A stretch of 64,000 nucleotides of DNA from a virus, in the IMG/VR virus record IMGVR_UViG_3300028920_000055, positions 26,052-90,051 of that record; one strand, given 5' to 3'. The notes beneath the pieces were generated by a model that saw only the letters and a list, made by a program, of their open reading frames with translations, searched no databases and had not been told where the DNA came from. Positions 35,601 through 45,795 of this stretch are shown in pieces (the stretch's first letter is position 1; each line of letters opens with the position of its first letter). The position numbers and the translations under genes are program-made.

Positions 35601-36739
35601 CCAAAACAGATACAAGCTCTCTTTACCAAAGAGACATCGAAATGTTAAGAGCCGCTAATATTGAAAAACTTAACAGTGTAGATCAATATTATGCTCAATT
35701 AATGGAGAAATATGTTGGAGACGAAGAAACAATAATTGATCTTGAAAAGAAACACAATGCTGAAAGAGAAGCCGCCAAAGATGAACTTAATGATAACATA
35801 TTAGCTTTGCAAGTTGAATATGAAGTAAGGCGGCTTGAGATCGAGCTTGCTGGATTGGATAAAGACGATAGGATGTACAAAAAGAGATTGGAGCAACATA
35901 AAGAATTTTTAGAAAATAAATTGGAACAAATGAAAACTTACGGTGAAGGTAGAGAGGAAGTGGAAGAGGAATTAAATGCCACAGAAGAAGATTTGGAAGA
36001 TCAAAGGAAAAGACGTGAAAAGAGAATCGAAAAACACGCCGCAAAGACATTTGAGCTTATTGAAAAGGCGGCTGTAGCTTCTTCTGTTGGTCAAGCGGAT
36101 GCTTGGAGAGAAGCGGCAAAAGAATATATCGCCCTACAGGCAGCATCACTCAAAGGTGAGATTATATTAAAACTTGCCAAAGATACTGCTTCTTTTAATT
36201 GGTTTGGCGTAGCTAAGTGGACAGCTGCTTACGCCGCTGTAACTGCTGCTGAACATGCTGCTTATGCTTTATTGGGTAAAAGACAAAGACCAACTGCAGC
36301 TTATGGTGGAGAAATAGAAAGTGGTGGAGAGGCTTGGGTACACCCTGGAGAATGGATATTTCCAAGAGGTGTTGTAAATGAATTGAAGGGGGCAAATATA
36401 ACAAGAAAGCCATGGCATGAATATCGCAATACTATGGCTGAAGGATTGAATTTACCAATATCTTCTAATCCTATGGCTAATGCAGGAGCAGTTGGTGGAA
36501 CAAATGAAGTTATAAAACAACAAGAAAGAACTGTTAATATTAAATTCGAAATAGACGCCAATGGTGCCATAATAACTCCTGCTAATGTGGATGAACAAGA
36601 TGCTTTTTATGAGAGAATAATAAAGCCAGCAGAAGAAAGATTTAAAGAAGCCATTGGTGAAATGGAAGATAATTCTCAACACGGCGATCCTATTGGTTAT
36701 TTGGATAGTTTTCACAGTCTTATAGTTAAAAAACTTTGA
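32606..36739 (+). CDS. tail tape measure protein
   Basis: The 1377-residue protein has the TP901/PhageMin_tail core at its N-terminal half (FADLEQSIANTASVTGDTS near residue 72, then YYLASAGYN and LYDSGLEASMSGTQLRMAM), hydrophobic segments around 382-410 and 430-453, and long coiled coils from about 455 to 1190. It sets tail length: at about 0.15 nm per residue this predicts a tail of roughly 200 nm. The C-terminal part (ESGGEAWVHPGEWIFP, near 1232) is typical of these proteins. The SD is ATGAGGAAGAAG. Confidence 0.93.
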   Translation: MAKKRYTVAELVVTVKGDVTSLVNELDKGVSDIKKFSGDMTRVNRDLVKVGAGMTVAAGAIIGAGAAAVKVFADLEQSIANTASVTGDTSRGLKELEAFARKMGRTTIYTATQAGEAMYYLASAGYNAQQIFDGLEGILALAAATQFDLAETTATVVSTLRAFNMEASEASRVANVFAAAISSSQATMFKLSESMKYVAPVFASLDWNIESTVAALSKLYDSGLEASMSGTQLRMAMTRLQKPTRAARQAISDLGVKFNDLDPAANSLVDIIWALEEANAGAAEKGRLMSEIFGVRSKNAMTILVRTGSSALAEMVDNITNTTKAADMQQRQIDTLKGTWRLMTSALQETSIIIGTNLEPALKAIMESIRQLNLSFSALPDFVKTIIVGFTALSAVFLAVGGAVTMIVGNLPRLIEGLTLLRAVAAGLGWQISAVTVGIMALLAAFGYLASAQERQKRLFEENILEMKNAINLRRKEEKAIVNSVKQLEKLVDVQEDNKTLYGQQQRAINRLNSVVPGLVDKNKSLAEQMDKLKDAANEAEKEVEELGDQLERVEGIKLKRTLSENREEIKKLEEDLRTGAGLKDWVNDAKEFKLESSMVPKDWDHLQKTMNGVSKGAFKNILENSKSISILNRGIGVDVSKYRDNMEKIAYDGTTYTNLLEYQDRLSDTRLDAQQKFFELQDKLNNRSESMTSYEAEQLVLLQREYAILKMMDDVTAETVNKVDTIRQLRQENKEIEEGTKPTEEVDGEGGEDEKLARQREALELEIAAYGAKNRREVREKELKKWENTMRNRLHELQMDETELNRVVAIKKKEIEREAAIDIATYEKMVMMKTSKDIFQSKIAELDIWVEQAVERGREVGLSEAESRINAEKAYAAEKLRIERDINQAIEKMSKDVSLELQEARLDSIRNTQERAIAEEQLKYNQEIASAKYALNEETKAVEQGLITKEQVQQNYRSRMEAAEASHTERLRQLNYDYTMQVENDRATLAARIKEIQAKTDTSSLYQRDIEMLRAANIEKLNSVDQYYAQLMEKYVGDEETIIDLEKKHNAEREAAKDELNDNILALQVEYEVRRLEIELAGLDKDDRMYKKRLEQHKEFLENKLEQMKTYGEGREEVEEELNATEEDLEDQRKRREKRIEKHAAKTFELIEKAAVASSVGQADAWREAAKEYIALQAASLKGEIILKLAKDTASFNWFGVAKWTAAYAAVTAAEHAAYALLGKRQRPTAAYGGEIESGGEAWVHPGEWIFPRGVVNELKGANITRKPWHEYRNTMAEGLNLPISSNPMANAGAVGGTNEVIKQQERTVNIKFEIDANGAIITPANVDEQDAFYERIIKPAEERFKEAIGEMEDNSQHGDPIGYLDSFHSLIVKKL

Positions 36740-36746
36740 GGAAATA

Positions 36747-39700
36747 ATGCAAACAGTAAGCGATGAATCATTAGTCCAACAAGAGAATCAAGTAACTCCT
36801 GTTCACCACGCAGATTGTTACGCTTATAAGCAATGGGTTGGATATATTACGGATACAGCTGCCGGATCAATAACTGTGCTCGGTGATGCTACCAGTTTTG
36901 TATCAACAGGAGATGAAATTATAATAAGTAGTTCCAATCTTAACATAGATTATGAAGTTGAATCTGTATCTTATAATGAGACCACAGGTGAGACTACAAT
37001 TACTTGTGATGGATTGGGAGATTTAGGTGTTAATATTCCGAATGGTGACTATTTTTATTTAAAAAAAGATTTAACAGAATATTTAATCAACGATGGAATA
37101 GGTGATATTCGAAAAGAATTTGAATCAAAAACATTTGGTACATTAAGACCCTGGCAAGTAAATCTTCAGTTTATTGATGATGGATATGATTATCTTTTGA
37201 CTGGAACGAGATTAAGTCCACAATTCTTTTTTAAAGACGTATATACATCAACTGTAATTAGTGCTACTGATGTCGGGAATTTTACCCAAATCGATCTTAA
37301 CGAACATACTTATGAATTGTTTAATACAAATCTATTAAAACAATATGAAATAAGGATATTGAATGGTAAGGCTCGTAATCAAAAAGCAAAAATATGTAAA
37401 GTGTCTGCAATATTTAAGAGAATTTGGGTATATGGTAATTTTGGAGATACTATCAAGGAAGGTGATAGTATCTCTATCAATATGCAAAATAAATTTATGT
37501 TTAAAATTAGATTTGGTATGAAAGGATTTCCATCAGATCGATTAAACATATTTTTTGGTATGGCTTATCCAAAAACCATTACAAGAGCGAATAGAAGAGT
37601 TGATGTAATAGCATATAGTTTCGTGAAAGATTGGGAAGCCAGATATGCTTGGCAAGTATCACGTGAAACCAATAGATTTGCTAAAATTCCTGGAATTAAA
37701 GTATATTCTTACGATACCAATTTAAAATCTTATGGAGAAGAAAGACTTGTTAAAGTGAAATATAAATTTCCAGATGGATCATTGCAAGGTGTTACAGGGG
37801 TAAGTATTAAAGAGGCTTCTGTTGACGTTGGAACGAAAGCAAGATTGTTAAGGTTCAAAAGGCCAAATTATTTACAATGGGATGGTGGAAGTTGGACACA
37901 AAAGGCATCTGAAGCAGATGCTCAAACTCTTACAGCATCTGATAGTTCTACCATAACTGTAGACGTAAGGCCATCAGATTATCCACCAATAGATACAGAA
38001 GAAATTATATTTTTTGACGCACAATCGAGAATGGATGTAAAGGTGCTTGATCAAGGGCCGGCTGGAATAAAAATCGATGATGGAGAAGTTGTACCATTAT
38101 ATTCCAAATTATTTAGAATATGGGTTGATGAGAGTTATACAGCTGGAACGATCGCAGATCAAGTCGATATGACTGATAGAGCAAATAGTAGTCCCATAGA
38201 AGTAATTCCGGATGTTAATGCTAATGTAGCAATATATTTCGGATTAACAGAAAGATTTGGTGCAATAGAAATAAAAGGATTGCGCCAACTTGGAAATGCG
38301 ATTAGTGACTCTACATTGGAGTGGGAATATTCGTTGTCTTACGGTACAGATCCAAGCTGTTTTCAAAGTCTAACTGTTACAGATGGGACTAATGGTTTTA
38401 GTCAAGACGGAATCATCTCTTGGGAAGTACCTGACGATTGGGGAAAGAAATCTAAGATTGGTGATTCGAGTGACTTTCATATGTATTGGATAAGATTAAA
38501 GATAGCTTGCGGTGGAGCAAACGATTTAAGAGAATGCGATGAAATTGTTCCTTATATGACTGTTCTTGGATCAAAACAAGATACATTTACATTAAATTCT
38601 GATTGGAGAAATTTCGGAAAAGAAAGTATAGACGATGAAGTGATTGTTCGTAAAGATGATGATGGAAATTATGTTCTTGCTACTTGGAAACAAAATGTAA
38701 GAGCAATTGACATACTTGATGAATTGATTGAAGAATCTGGATATGGAGTAAATGAAGAAATTGACGAAGCATTAATAGATTTACCATCTCCATCATTGAA
38801 TATTTGGGGCAAACCATTTAGTGCAGAATTAAATAAACCAACTGCTGTAGCAGTTGGAACAGGCAATGCTGATGGATATATTTTTGTAGCCTATAAAAAT
38901 GTAATATTTAGATTAAAAAGTTCAGATGATGAATGGAAAGAAATAGCAAGATGTAATTACGATTATACAATACACTCCATTGCTTATTTCGATAGTATCG
39001 ATGGTGCCGAAAGGAATTTCATTCTTTGTATTGGTTATAAGGATATTCAACCTCCTGGTTCCATGTCAGGAGATGATTATCATGTACAACCAGCACAAAT
39101 AATGATGAGAATAGATGATGTAGAAGGAGATGATTATTTTACAACATTCGATACTTGTGATGATGGCGGAGATATTTACAACCATGACAGTTATACAGAT
39201 GGAGATGGATTGATAGATAATCTTCATTTGTTTAGATCAGGATTAAGTAAAGAAATAACAATTAGTGTTACCAATTATTATTATCTTGCGTGTGGTCACG
39301 TCAATGAAGCAGGTGCTGTTGGTGCAGCTAATTTTGATTCAGAACATATTTGTGTACCTTATCATCAATTGGTTGCAAGATTGAATATTTCTACTGATCC
39401 GGTTATAGAAGCTATTTCTGATGGAGATATTGATTTTGATGAACCTACACTTATAAATGAGCAAACTGGTCAAACAAGTGCTTGGACGCCTGTTTGGCTG
39501 GATCCTGGATATGGACCAGTTATTTGGATGTGGAGATCGGCAGAATATAGTCAATGGGGCGATCTCGGTGTAAGATATTCGCTTGGTCAAAAGGGTGGAT
39601 ATTGTGGAGTTCATTTCCCTGGTATACCAAATCCACAATACGGAATATATGGCCAAAAACCTTTAGACGTAAGTCCAATAACTTGGAGCAATAGACCAAG

Positions 39701-41561
39701 ATATTTTCTATTTCAAACATTGTATTATGGCAAGGGAGCTAATTATGGCACTTTAACAGATTCTACAAGATTTCTTGGAATGGGAAATTATCCTCAAACA
39801 GCTTGGGCACCAGCAGATGGAAGTCTCAACAATGCTAAGTTTTTTGCTCGTACAGAATTACTTGACGCTTTGCAAATACCGGCAACCGACCAGATAAATG
39901 ATTGGATCATACAATCAACTTATTGTGATTGGTATAATAGAGCTGATTTAACTTATAAAACCAATCATACATATGAGATGATTAATCAAAAGCGAATCGA
40001 AGTTACAACGGCTCGAAAAGATCGTAACAACATGTTAACTACTACTAATCTCGATGTAAAGCATTATGATCATTCTGGTGGAAGTTGGGCTAATAAAGGA
40101 AATCCACCTGTTTGGCCAATTAGCGCGCAACTTGACCAGAATGATTATCTTATCGTAGCAGATGATATGAGTTTCGCTCGATTATGGATGGAAGCAACAA
40201 TAGCTGGCAATGTTAATCTTGAGTGTTATATTTCAGATGGAAATGGAGATTGGGAGGCGGTAACTTGTAGAGAAGATCCATTTTCCGGTTATCCAGCAGG
40301 AGCGCAAACTGGAATATTAGATTTTCCCATTTCTGGAAGTTGGTTCAGAGATGATATAGCTGGAAAATTCAACGATACATTTATGTTTAAAATAGTTCAA
40401 ACAGGAACAGGATCATTAACTGTTACTCGTGTTGCTCCAACAAGAAGAACTATCTGGTGGAATTATGATGATCGTTATTATACTAACGATGGAGGAGTTG
40501 GAGAGTCACGAACAGAAGATATGGTTCCGCTCGAAATGTGTTATGATTCTGTAAACGATATAACATATGGATGTATGTTAGATCAAATGACTATGGAATA
40601 TTATGTATTCGCTTTACTTGATGTAAAAAATACTCGGTTAACAGATAGTAATCAATATAGCAATACATTTATGAAACATGTACAAATATCCGATTATGAC
40701 GGTGATCAAAATATGCAACTTGTTGGATTCGCCATAGATGAAGATACTGATTATTGTTATTTTGTTGCCGCTGATCGAAGATTTAGAAGAAAATCAGCAC
40801 AATTATGGAGAGCTAAATATTCAGGCGGAGCTTGGACTGTTGAAAAACTCGATGATATTATGGCCGGAGAATGGGATTGTCCAGTAAGACTTATTGTAAC
40901 AGGTGAAAATAGAGTGTGCGGATTTACTGGTCCAAATTACGGATATTTTTGGGAATGGAGTGATCAATTTTATATAAGACTTCCTATAGCAAAATTTGGT
41001 AATAAAACTATAAAACAAGAAATTCAGGATGTTGGCCAATTACTTAATCTTGTATCATTTACAGACGAAATAGGGAAAACTATTGTAAGAAAGAGATTGA
41101 CTGAAAATCCAACTGTAGATATAGAATGGGATACTCCACATCTTAAAAGTGTAGAATTTGTAAGAGAAGCAAAAAGCCAGTTGGATGGAGTTATAGTTTC
41201 ATGGGAGCATGAAGATTTTAGCGGAGATATAAAAATTGGAGAAACAGGTCTTGGGAATGAAATGTTAGAGATAAACAATCCTCATATTTTCTTTCCTCAA
41301 ACAGCTATATTGGTTGGAGAAGAGCTGTGGAAATTTTTTGTGAAGAGGCGGAGAGAAGTTGAAGGAATATTAACATTTCTTTATCAACATCAAATGTTTG
41401 ATACAGTTCAATTATTAGCTGAATGGATCGAAAATTTAAAAAATTATAACATAGAAGAAGCTGATTTGTGGCAATTAATTCATATGACTGTATCTTGGAA
41501 GCGAAAAAACATTCGATTCGTTTTGTTAGAGAACAAGACAGAAGAAACGCCTACTTCATAA
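36747..41561 (+). CDS. large tail tip / baseplate protein, unrecognised
   Basis: The 1604-residue protein directly follows the tape measure, where distal tail and tail-tip/baseplate proteins lie. The N-terminal 100 residues are beta-rich (GSITVLGDATSFVSTGDEII); a segment around 650-680 (NVRAIDILDELIEESGYG) resembles hub-type tail proteins; the middle (about 680-1400) is rich in Trp, Asp and Gly with repeated strand patterns and may be propeller-like; the last 150 residues are alpha/beta and include VGEELWKFFVKRRREVEG. It is translationally close (7 bases) to the tape measure. I cannot name a family. Confidence 0.75.
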   Translation: MQTVSDESLVQQENQVTPVHHADCYAYKQWVGYITDTAAGSITVLGDATSFVSTGDEIIISSSNLNIDYEVESVSYNETTGETTITCDGLGDLGVNIPNGDYFYLKKDLTEYLINDGIGDIRKEFESKTFGTLRPWQVNLQFIDDGYDYLLTGTRLSPQFFFKDVYTSTVISATDVGNFTQIDLNEHTYELFNTNLLKQYEIRILNGKARNQKAKICKVSAIFKRIWVYGNFGDTIKEGDSISINMQNKFMFKIRFGMKGFPSDRLNIFFGMAYPKTITRANRRVDVIAYSFVKDWEARYAWQVSRETNRFAKIPGIKVYSYDTNLKSYGEERLVKVKYKFPDGSLQGVTGVSIKEASVDVGTKARLLRFKRPNYLQWDGGSWTQKASEADAQTLTASDSSTITVDVRPSDYPPIDTEEIIFFDAQSRMDVKVLDQGPAGIKIDDGEVVPLYSKLFRIWVDESYTAGTIADQVDMTDRANSSPIEVIPDVNANVAIYFGLTERFGAIEIKGLRQLGNAISDSTLEWEYSLSYGTDPSCFQSLTVTDGTNGFSQDGIISWEVPDDWGKKSKIGDSSDFHMYWIRLKIACGGANDLRECDEIVPYMTVLGSKQDTFTLNSDWRNFGKESIDDEVIVRKDDDGNYVLATWKQNVRAIDILDELIEESGYGVNEEIDEALIDLPSPSLNIWGKPFSAELNKPTAVAVGTGNADGYIFVAYKNVIFRLKSSDDEWKEIARCNYDYTIHSIAYFDSIDGAERNFILCIGYKDIQPPGSMSGDDYHVQPAQIMMRIDDVEGDDYFTTFDTCDDGGDIYNHDSYTDGDGLIDNLHLFRSGLSKEITISVTNYYYLACGHVNEAGAVGAANFDSEHICVPYHQLVARLNISTDPVIEAISDGDIDFDEPTLINEQTGQTSAWTPVWLDPGYGPVIWMWRSAEYSQWGDLGVRYSLGQKGGYCGVHFPGIPNPQYGIYGQKPLDVSPITWSNRPRYFLFQTLYYGKGANYGTLTDSTRFLGMGNYPQTAWAPADGSLNNAKFFARTELLDALQIPATDQINDWIIQSTYCDWYNRADLTYKTNHTYEMINQKRIEVTTARKDRNNMLTTTNLDVKHYDHSGGSWANKGNPPVWPISAQLDQNDYLIVADDMSFARLWMEATIAGNVNLECYISDGNGDWEAVTCREDPFSGYPAGAQTGILDFPISGSWFRDDIAGKFNDTFMFKIVQTGTGSLTVTRVAPTRRTIWWNYDDRYYTNDGGVGESRTEDMVPLEMCYDSVNDITYGCMLDQMTMEYYVFALLDVKNTRLTDSNQYSNTFMKHVQISDYDGDQNMQLVGFAIDEDTDYCYFVAADRRFRRKSAQLWRAKYSGGAWTVEKLDDIMAGEWDCPVRLIVTGENRVCGFTGPNYGYFWEWSDQFYIRLPIAKFGNKTIKQEIQDVGQLLNLVSFTDEIGKTIVRKRLTENPTVDIEWDTPHLKSVEFVREAKSQLDGVIVSWEHEDFSGDIKIGETGLGNEMLEINNPHIFFPQTAILVGEELWKFFVKRRREVEGILTFLYQHQMFDTVQLLAEWIENLKNYNIEEADLWQLIHMTVSWKRKNIRFVLLENKTEETPTS

Positions 41562-41573
41562 AGGGAAAGTACA

Positions 41574-42545
41574 ATGCCAAACTATCAAATGAGCCAACTT
41601 GTAGTTGGCGGAATTGGAAAGCATCGATTCTCTATTATAACTGGAAGACAACTAATAACTCCTGTAGTAAATAGATCATTCGAATCAGGTCTTGGAGATT
41701 GGAGTTATAGTGGCAACGGCGTAATCAGTAGGGTACAAGATGATGATACTTATTTCGGCGATTATTGTATGAAAGTACAAGATAATCAAGCCGGAAGTGA
41801 AGAATATGCTGATTACACTGTAAGTCTTACAGAGTCTATCGATAATAGAAAATTTGCCGTATACTTTTGGGCAAGATGTGATTCAGCCGATACTGCTCAT
41901 GTCCAATTGTATTCAGATTCTTCAGATGCTGATGATAAAGAGTTGGGTACAACCGATATTTCTTTGACTACAAATTGGAAGCCTTATATTGCTATCGCTA
42001 AAGCAAATGCTGGAGCAGATGGCACAACTCTTTATGTTCGTATAAAACCGTATGGAAGTACAGAAGGAAATGCTGGTCTTGGAACAATGTATGTAGACAA
42101 TATACAGTGTTGGGAAATTAGTTTTGATTTCTGGCTTAAACAAGCTACAAGATTTTCTCAAAATTGGAAAGAATCTGTAGATGCCGAATATGAACTTGTA
42201 AGCAGAAATTTAAAAGTATATCCCTCTGGATCAAGATACCACGCAGAGTTGTATTGGGATTATCTTGAACCGCCAGAAGAACTGGTAAAACACAAGATAT
42301 ATGCGGCTCGATACTTGCTTTTCATGCCTCATATTGATTATAATTGGGCTATACTTTGTAGGAAAGATGGAGATAATGTAAGAGATTATTTCCACGATAA
42401 ATACATAGGCCATCATGGATATATTCGATTGAAAGGATTGGAATTGCTTGAAAGCGATCCACCTGAAATTCCAGCAGGAGCCGGAGCGGGCGATATGTTC
42501 GGTTCTGGTACAGTTACTATGGACGATGTTATCATCTCTGAATAA
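41574..42545 (+). CDS. tail protein with carbohydrate-binding-module-like domain
   Basis: The 323-residue protein has a jelly-roll CBM4/9-like domain at about 28-185, opening with PVVNRSFESGLGDWSYSG, then GDYCMKVQ and FAVYFWARCDSADTAHVQLY, which is the typical 'N-x-G-F-E-x-G-x-x-x-W' pattern. The C-terminal part (about 185-300) looks like a tail-attachment region. Such proteins decorate the tail tip or fibre and may bind host glycans. The SD is AAGGGAAAGTACA. Confidence 0.78.
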   Translation: MPNYQMSQLVVGGIGKHRFSIITGRQLITPVVNRSFESGLGDWSYSGNGVISRVQDDDTYFGDYCMKVQDNQAGSEEYADYTVSLTESIDNRKFAVYFWARCDSADTAHVQLYSDSSDADDKELGTTDISLTTNWKPYIAIAKANAGADGTTLYVRIKPYGSTEGNAGLGTMYVDNIQCWEISFDFWLKQATRFSQNWKESVDAEYELVSRNLKVYPSGSRYHAELYWDYLEPPEELVKHKIYAARYLLFMPHIDYNWAILCRKDGDNVRDYFHDKYIGHHGYIRLKGLELLESDPPEIPAGAGAGDMFGSGTVTMDDVIISE

Positions 42546-42562
42546 GGAGACAGGCCATGAAA
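42545..42562 (+). repeat. repeated translation-initiation block, copy 1
   Basis: AGGAGACAGGCCATGAAA spans the SD and start codon of the gene at 42557. The same 18 bases occur at 47768-47785 at the start of the sulfotransferase-like gene. Confidence 0.85.
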
Positions 42563-43249
42563 TTAAAAAAGATTTATGATAGCGAATTGACTAAAGAACA
42601 ACTTGATTTACTCGATAAAACATTCGAGCTGTTTCCTGATATACCGAAAGGAATGACGCAGTTTCAAATCGAACAATTTGTTTTAAATTCATCGGATTTC
42701 CCAACATGGTATTCAGTTTATCATCAATGTGTACTCGAATTGTGGACTCGATTGACTTCTGTAATGGATTCTCTTGATCATGTAAAGACAATGGAGTTAC
42801 AAGCGGAAGTTTATGAAGCAACAGCCTCAGAATTGATAGATGATGGATCCAGGAAATCTAAAGCCAGAGCAAATTTATTGGCTCACAAGGCGTCTATTCT
42901 CAGAAGGCGTGTTGTGTTTGAAAGGAGAGAGTTAGAGAGCAAGATTGAAGAAATGAAAGTGTTTGAAAGTGCCCGCAAAACTGCAGAAAAGCGTGGTAAA
43001 ATTAAGCCATATGGAGACAATGAAGCTGAAAGGATTCGCTGGTATCTGCGCTTTGTGTTTCAGAAACACCAAATGAGACGCTCTCTTGTTGCGGGCTATC
43101 AAGACGGGAAAGAAACACTTGAAGCTGTCGCTGGAGAATTAAATCAAATGACCGATGGTGAAAAGCGATTGCTCGGTGTGGATAACGGTGTAGTAAAACC
43201 AATGAGACCAACGAGGCGTGAATTTTTAAAAGAAACAAGAAGGGAATAA
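42557..43249 (+). CDS. hypothetical helical tail-region protein
   Basis: The 230-residue protein is almost all helical and highly charged, with long heptad-like stretches (about 75-140) and a basic C-terminus. It lies between the CBM protein and a beta-propeller protein in the fibre region, so it may be a fibre chaperone or a structural spacer. I do not recognise the family. Confidence 0.7.
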   Translation: MKLKKIYDSELTKEQLDLLDKTFELFPDIPKGMTQFQIEQFVLNSSDFPTWYSVYHQCVLELWTRLTSVMDSLDHVKTMELQAEVYEATASELIDDGSRKSKARANLLAHKASILRRRVVFERRELESKIEEMKVFESARKTAEKRGKIKPYGDNEAERIRWYLRFVFQKHQMRRSLVAGYQDGKETLEAVAGELNQMTDGEKRLLGVDNGVVKPMRPTRREFLKETRRE

Positions 43250-43250
43250 A

Positions 43251-45791
43251 ATGGCAGATAGTGGCGAAAAAGATTTTATATTAGGGGGAAATCCAGCTAA
43301 CAATGTAATGACCAATGCTGTGGAGCGTTTTAACACTTATGATAAAACGTGGACGGCAATAGCCACAACTATTGTTCGTCAAAAAGGCTATTTCAATACA
43401 GCCATGGAATTACAAGGATCGAGCGATCAATCTGTAATAGTTATGACTGATGGTTATTGGAGTGGTCCACCTGCTACTTATTATCATGAAACTGAAGCAT
43501 TTGATACATCTACAGAAACTTGTGCTTCCAAAGCAGCAAGTCCACACGGATCAGCAACAAGAATGGGCAATATTCAAGGGGCCCATACGGGGAAAACGGG
43601 ACTTCAATCTGGTGGACAGCAAGCTGACGCTTCTACGATGGATGAACAATATGAATACAGATTATTACAGGATAGTTGGATTACATTTAATAGTTTGTAT
43701 GCTGCGGTTAAGGAAGGAACCAATAGCAGATATTATTATGATACGGATTACAATACAGGCAGATTTTTACTTTTTTATGGAAGGTCAGGCAATCCAGCAT
43801 CAATTCGTAATAAATTATATGATATAGAGCTTTATTATGGAACACAGAAATATATTGGAGCAAAAAATTATACAGGATATAGAAATTCTGCGATAACAGG
43901 GCCGGATGGTCCACTTTGTACCGCTGGTCGAATTGCTACCGGTACAGACGATGGTCTCGAACACGTTGATGTTGATAGTCTTACTTTTACAACCAAACAA
44001 GATATGACTGCCAAGAGGGATAGTGGTGGAATAACACAGAATGAAGTCGCCGGAGATGCCCCATATAATAATGATGAATATTACGAATTTTTCGGTGGAT
44101 ATACCAGTGTAGATGCAAATAGGCACAATGATGTATATATCTATAGATATTCTACAAATACTTGGGCAGCTCTTGGTGCTACAATGAACACCGCTAATAT
44201 GGTTTTTGCTTATGGATCGAATCGGAGAGCGAAAACTTGGAAGCAATTAAGTGATTTGAAATTTGGATTTCTTGACGATGAAGTATTTCATAATATTTAT
44301 CAATCTGGAGCAGGATATGTTTGGCCAAGTTTAACTATGGCAGAAGAAGATGGTGAATGGCATTTACTCGGAGGATCAGGAACAGGGTGTGGAGGATTGG
44401 CAGGATATTCAAGAGAACATATGGGTTATCATGCGAGTCACGAATGTATATATTATGAAGACGGTGATACATGGTGGTCGATGTGGAGAAAAACAGCAGA
44501 TAGTACTCTACATCTTTTTAAATCTTCTAATCGAAAAGATTGGTCATTAGTATGGTCAGCAGATTGGGATAATGATAGTAGTTGTACATATTCTTTTGAA
44601 ATATCTAATCAATATCTATACATTGCTTGTAATACGATGAATACAGAACCTCTTGCTACAAGAGGAATAAATATTGTAAAATTTAATTTAGCCACAGAAG
44701 CGAAAGTGTCTACTTTACATGTTCACGATGATTCAGATACTGATGTTTGTTTATCAATAGATCGTAATAACACTAATAATATGGTTGTAACTTATAACTC
44801 CGTTGGAAGATTATATAAATATTCTACAGACGGCGGATCAACTTGGTCTGCTGAAAAAAATATGAGTAGTACTGAAAAGCCACCAGAAGAAAGTACAAGA
44901 AGTTATGCAGGAAATTCTTTTGTACATTGTTGGAACGAGCCTGCTAATGCTATATATGGAGTATTTGGTAATGATGCTCCTGGTGAAGATTATCTTGACG
45001 TATTGTATTATAGTTTTGTTGATAATTATTGGCATAATGTAGAAAAGAAAAAGAGAAATATGGTAAAATTAGTTGATATTGCTATTGATCAAAATAATGG
45101 AGATATTTATATTGGACATATGTACGGCTTGCATGATAACCAATATTGGTTCGAAGTGTGGATGTTAGATTATAGCGATAGTTGGTCTTGGACAGGATTA
45201 TCTCATAATCAAACCGCAGTATATGTAGGGATGGGCCAACCAAGATTTGGAATGGCTTGGTCAGAAAGTGTGTGGACATTTTGGGGATACCAAGTTATGA
45301 TTGGGGATCTTGCGGATGGAGCAAGATTTCAATGGGACGGTTGGTTTCCTGAATATAGTGGTGAAGGATCATTCTTTTGGGGCGAAAGTTTTATACCAGG
45401 ATATGATTTCCTACAAATAAAAAATAGTGATAATAATTTATCTATGGATGATCACCAACCATTGGTATTTAATTATTTATGGCCATATGGTAATCCATAT
45501 TATTCAGAAGATGATACTCCTGCTGGCCCTGCTATATTAATTTATAAAAATCTAATTGATAAAACTACAAGAAGGCCACTAACAGGTAAGACAGTAGTAT
45601 TGAAGGATCATGCTACTGGAAGTACTGTAGTAACAATGACTGAGCATAGCACTTATCCTGGATTGTATTATGGATCATTTCATACTCAATTCGTAAGATT
45701 TGTAGATGTATTCGTGGATGGAGTCGAGGCAACCTATTTTGGTCCAATTGCCTTGGTTCCATCCGATAAATATCCAAAATACAGGAGTTAA
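43251..45791 (+). CDS. beta-propeller receptor-binding protein candidate
   Basis: The 846-residue protein contains Kelch-like repeats at the N-terminus (NPANNVMTNAVERFNTYDK, then RHNDVYIYRYSTNTWAALG near 295) and a bacterial-neuraminidase-repeat-like Asp box YSTDGGSTWSAEK near 522, both signs of a beta-propeller. The C-terminal 75 residues (PLTGKTVVLKDHATGSTVV) look like an Ig/carboxypeptidase-regulatory-type domain. Such architecture suits a receptor-binding or glycan-recognising tail fibre. No sialidase catalytic set is evident, so enzymatic activity is not claimed. Confidence 0.72.
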   Translation: MADSGEKDFILGGNPANNVMTNAVERFNTYDKTWTAIATTIVRQKGYFNTAMELQGSSDQSVIVMTDGYWSGPPATYYHETEAFDTSTETCASKAASPHGSATRMGNIQGAHTGKTGLQSGGQQADASTMDEQYEYRLLQDSWITFNSLYAAVKEGTNSRYYYDTDYNTGRFLLFYGRSGNPASIRNKLYDIELYYGTQKYIGAKNYTGYRNSAITGPDGPLCTAGRIATGTDDGLEHVDVDSLTFTTKQDMTAKRDSGGITQNEVAGDAPYNNDEYYEFFGGYTSVDANRHNDVYIYRYSTNTWAALGATMNTANMVFAYGSNRRAKTWKQLSDLKFGFLDDEVFHNIYQSGAGYVWPSLTMAEEDGEWHLLGGSGTGCGGLAGYSREHMGYHASHECIYYEDGDTWWSMWRKTADSTLHLFKSSNRKDWSLVWSADWDNDSSCTYSFEISNQYLYIACNTMNTEPLATRGINIVKFNLATEAKVSTLHVHDDSDTDVCLSIDRNNTNNMVVTYNSVGRLYKYSTDGGSTWSAEKNMSSTEKPPEESTRSYAGNSFVHCWNEPANAIYGVFGNDAPGEDYLDVLYYSFVDNYWHNVEKKKRNMVKLVDIAIDQNNGDIYIGHMYGLHDNQYWFEVWMLDYSDSWSWTGLSHNQTAVYVGMGQPRFGMAWSESVWTFWGYQVMIGDLADGARFQWDGWFPEYSGEGSFFWGESFIPGYDFLQIKNSDNNLSMDDHQPLVFNYLWPYGNPYYSEDDTPAGPAILIYKNLIDKTTRRPLTGKTVVLKDHATGSTVVTMTEHSTYPGLYYGSFHTQFVRFVDVFVDGVEATYFGPIALVPSDKYPKYRS

Positions 45792-45795
45792 ACAA

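Noticed and set aside
43450-43827. Overlapping + frame inside the propeller gene
   Set aside because: No SD, composition not protein-like, fully inside a long well-supported gene.
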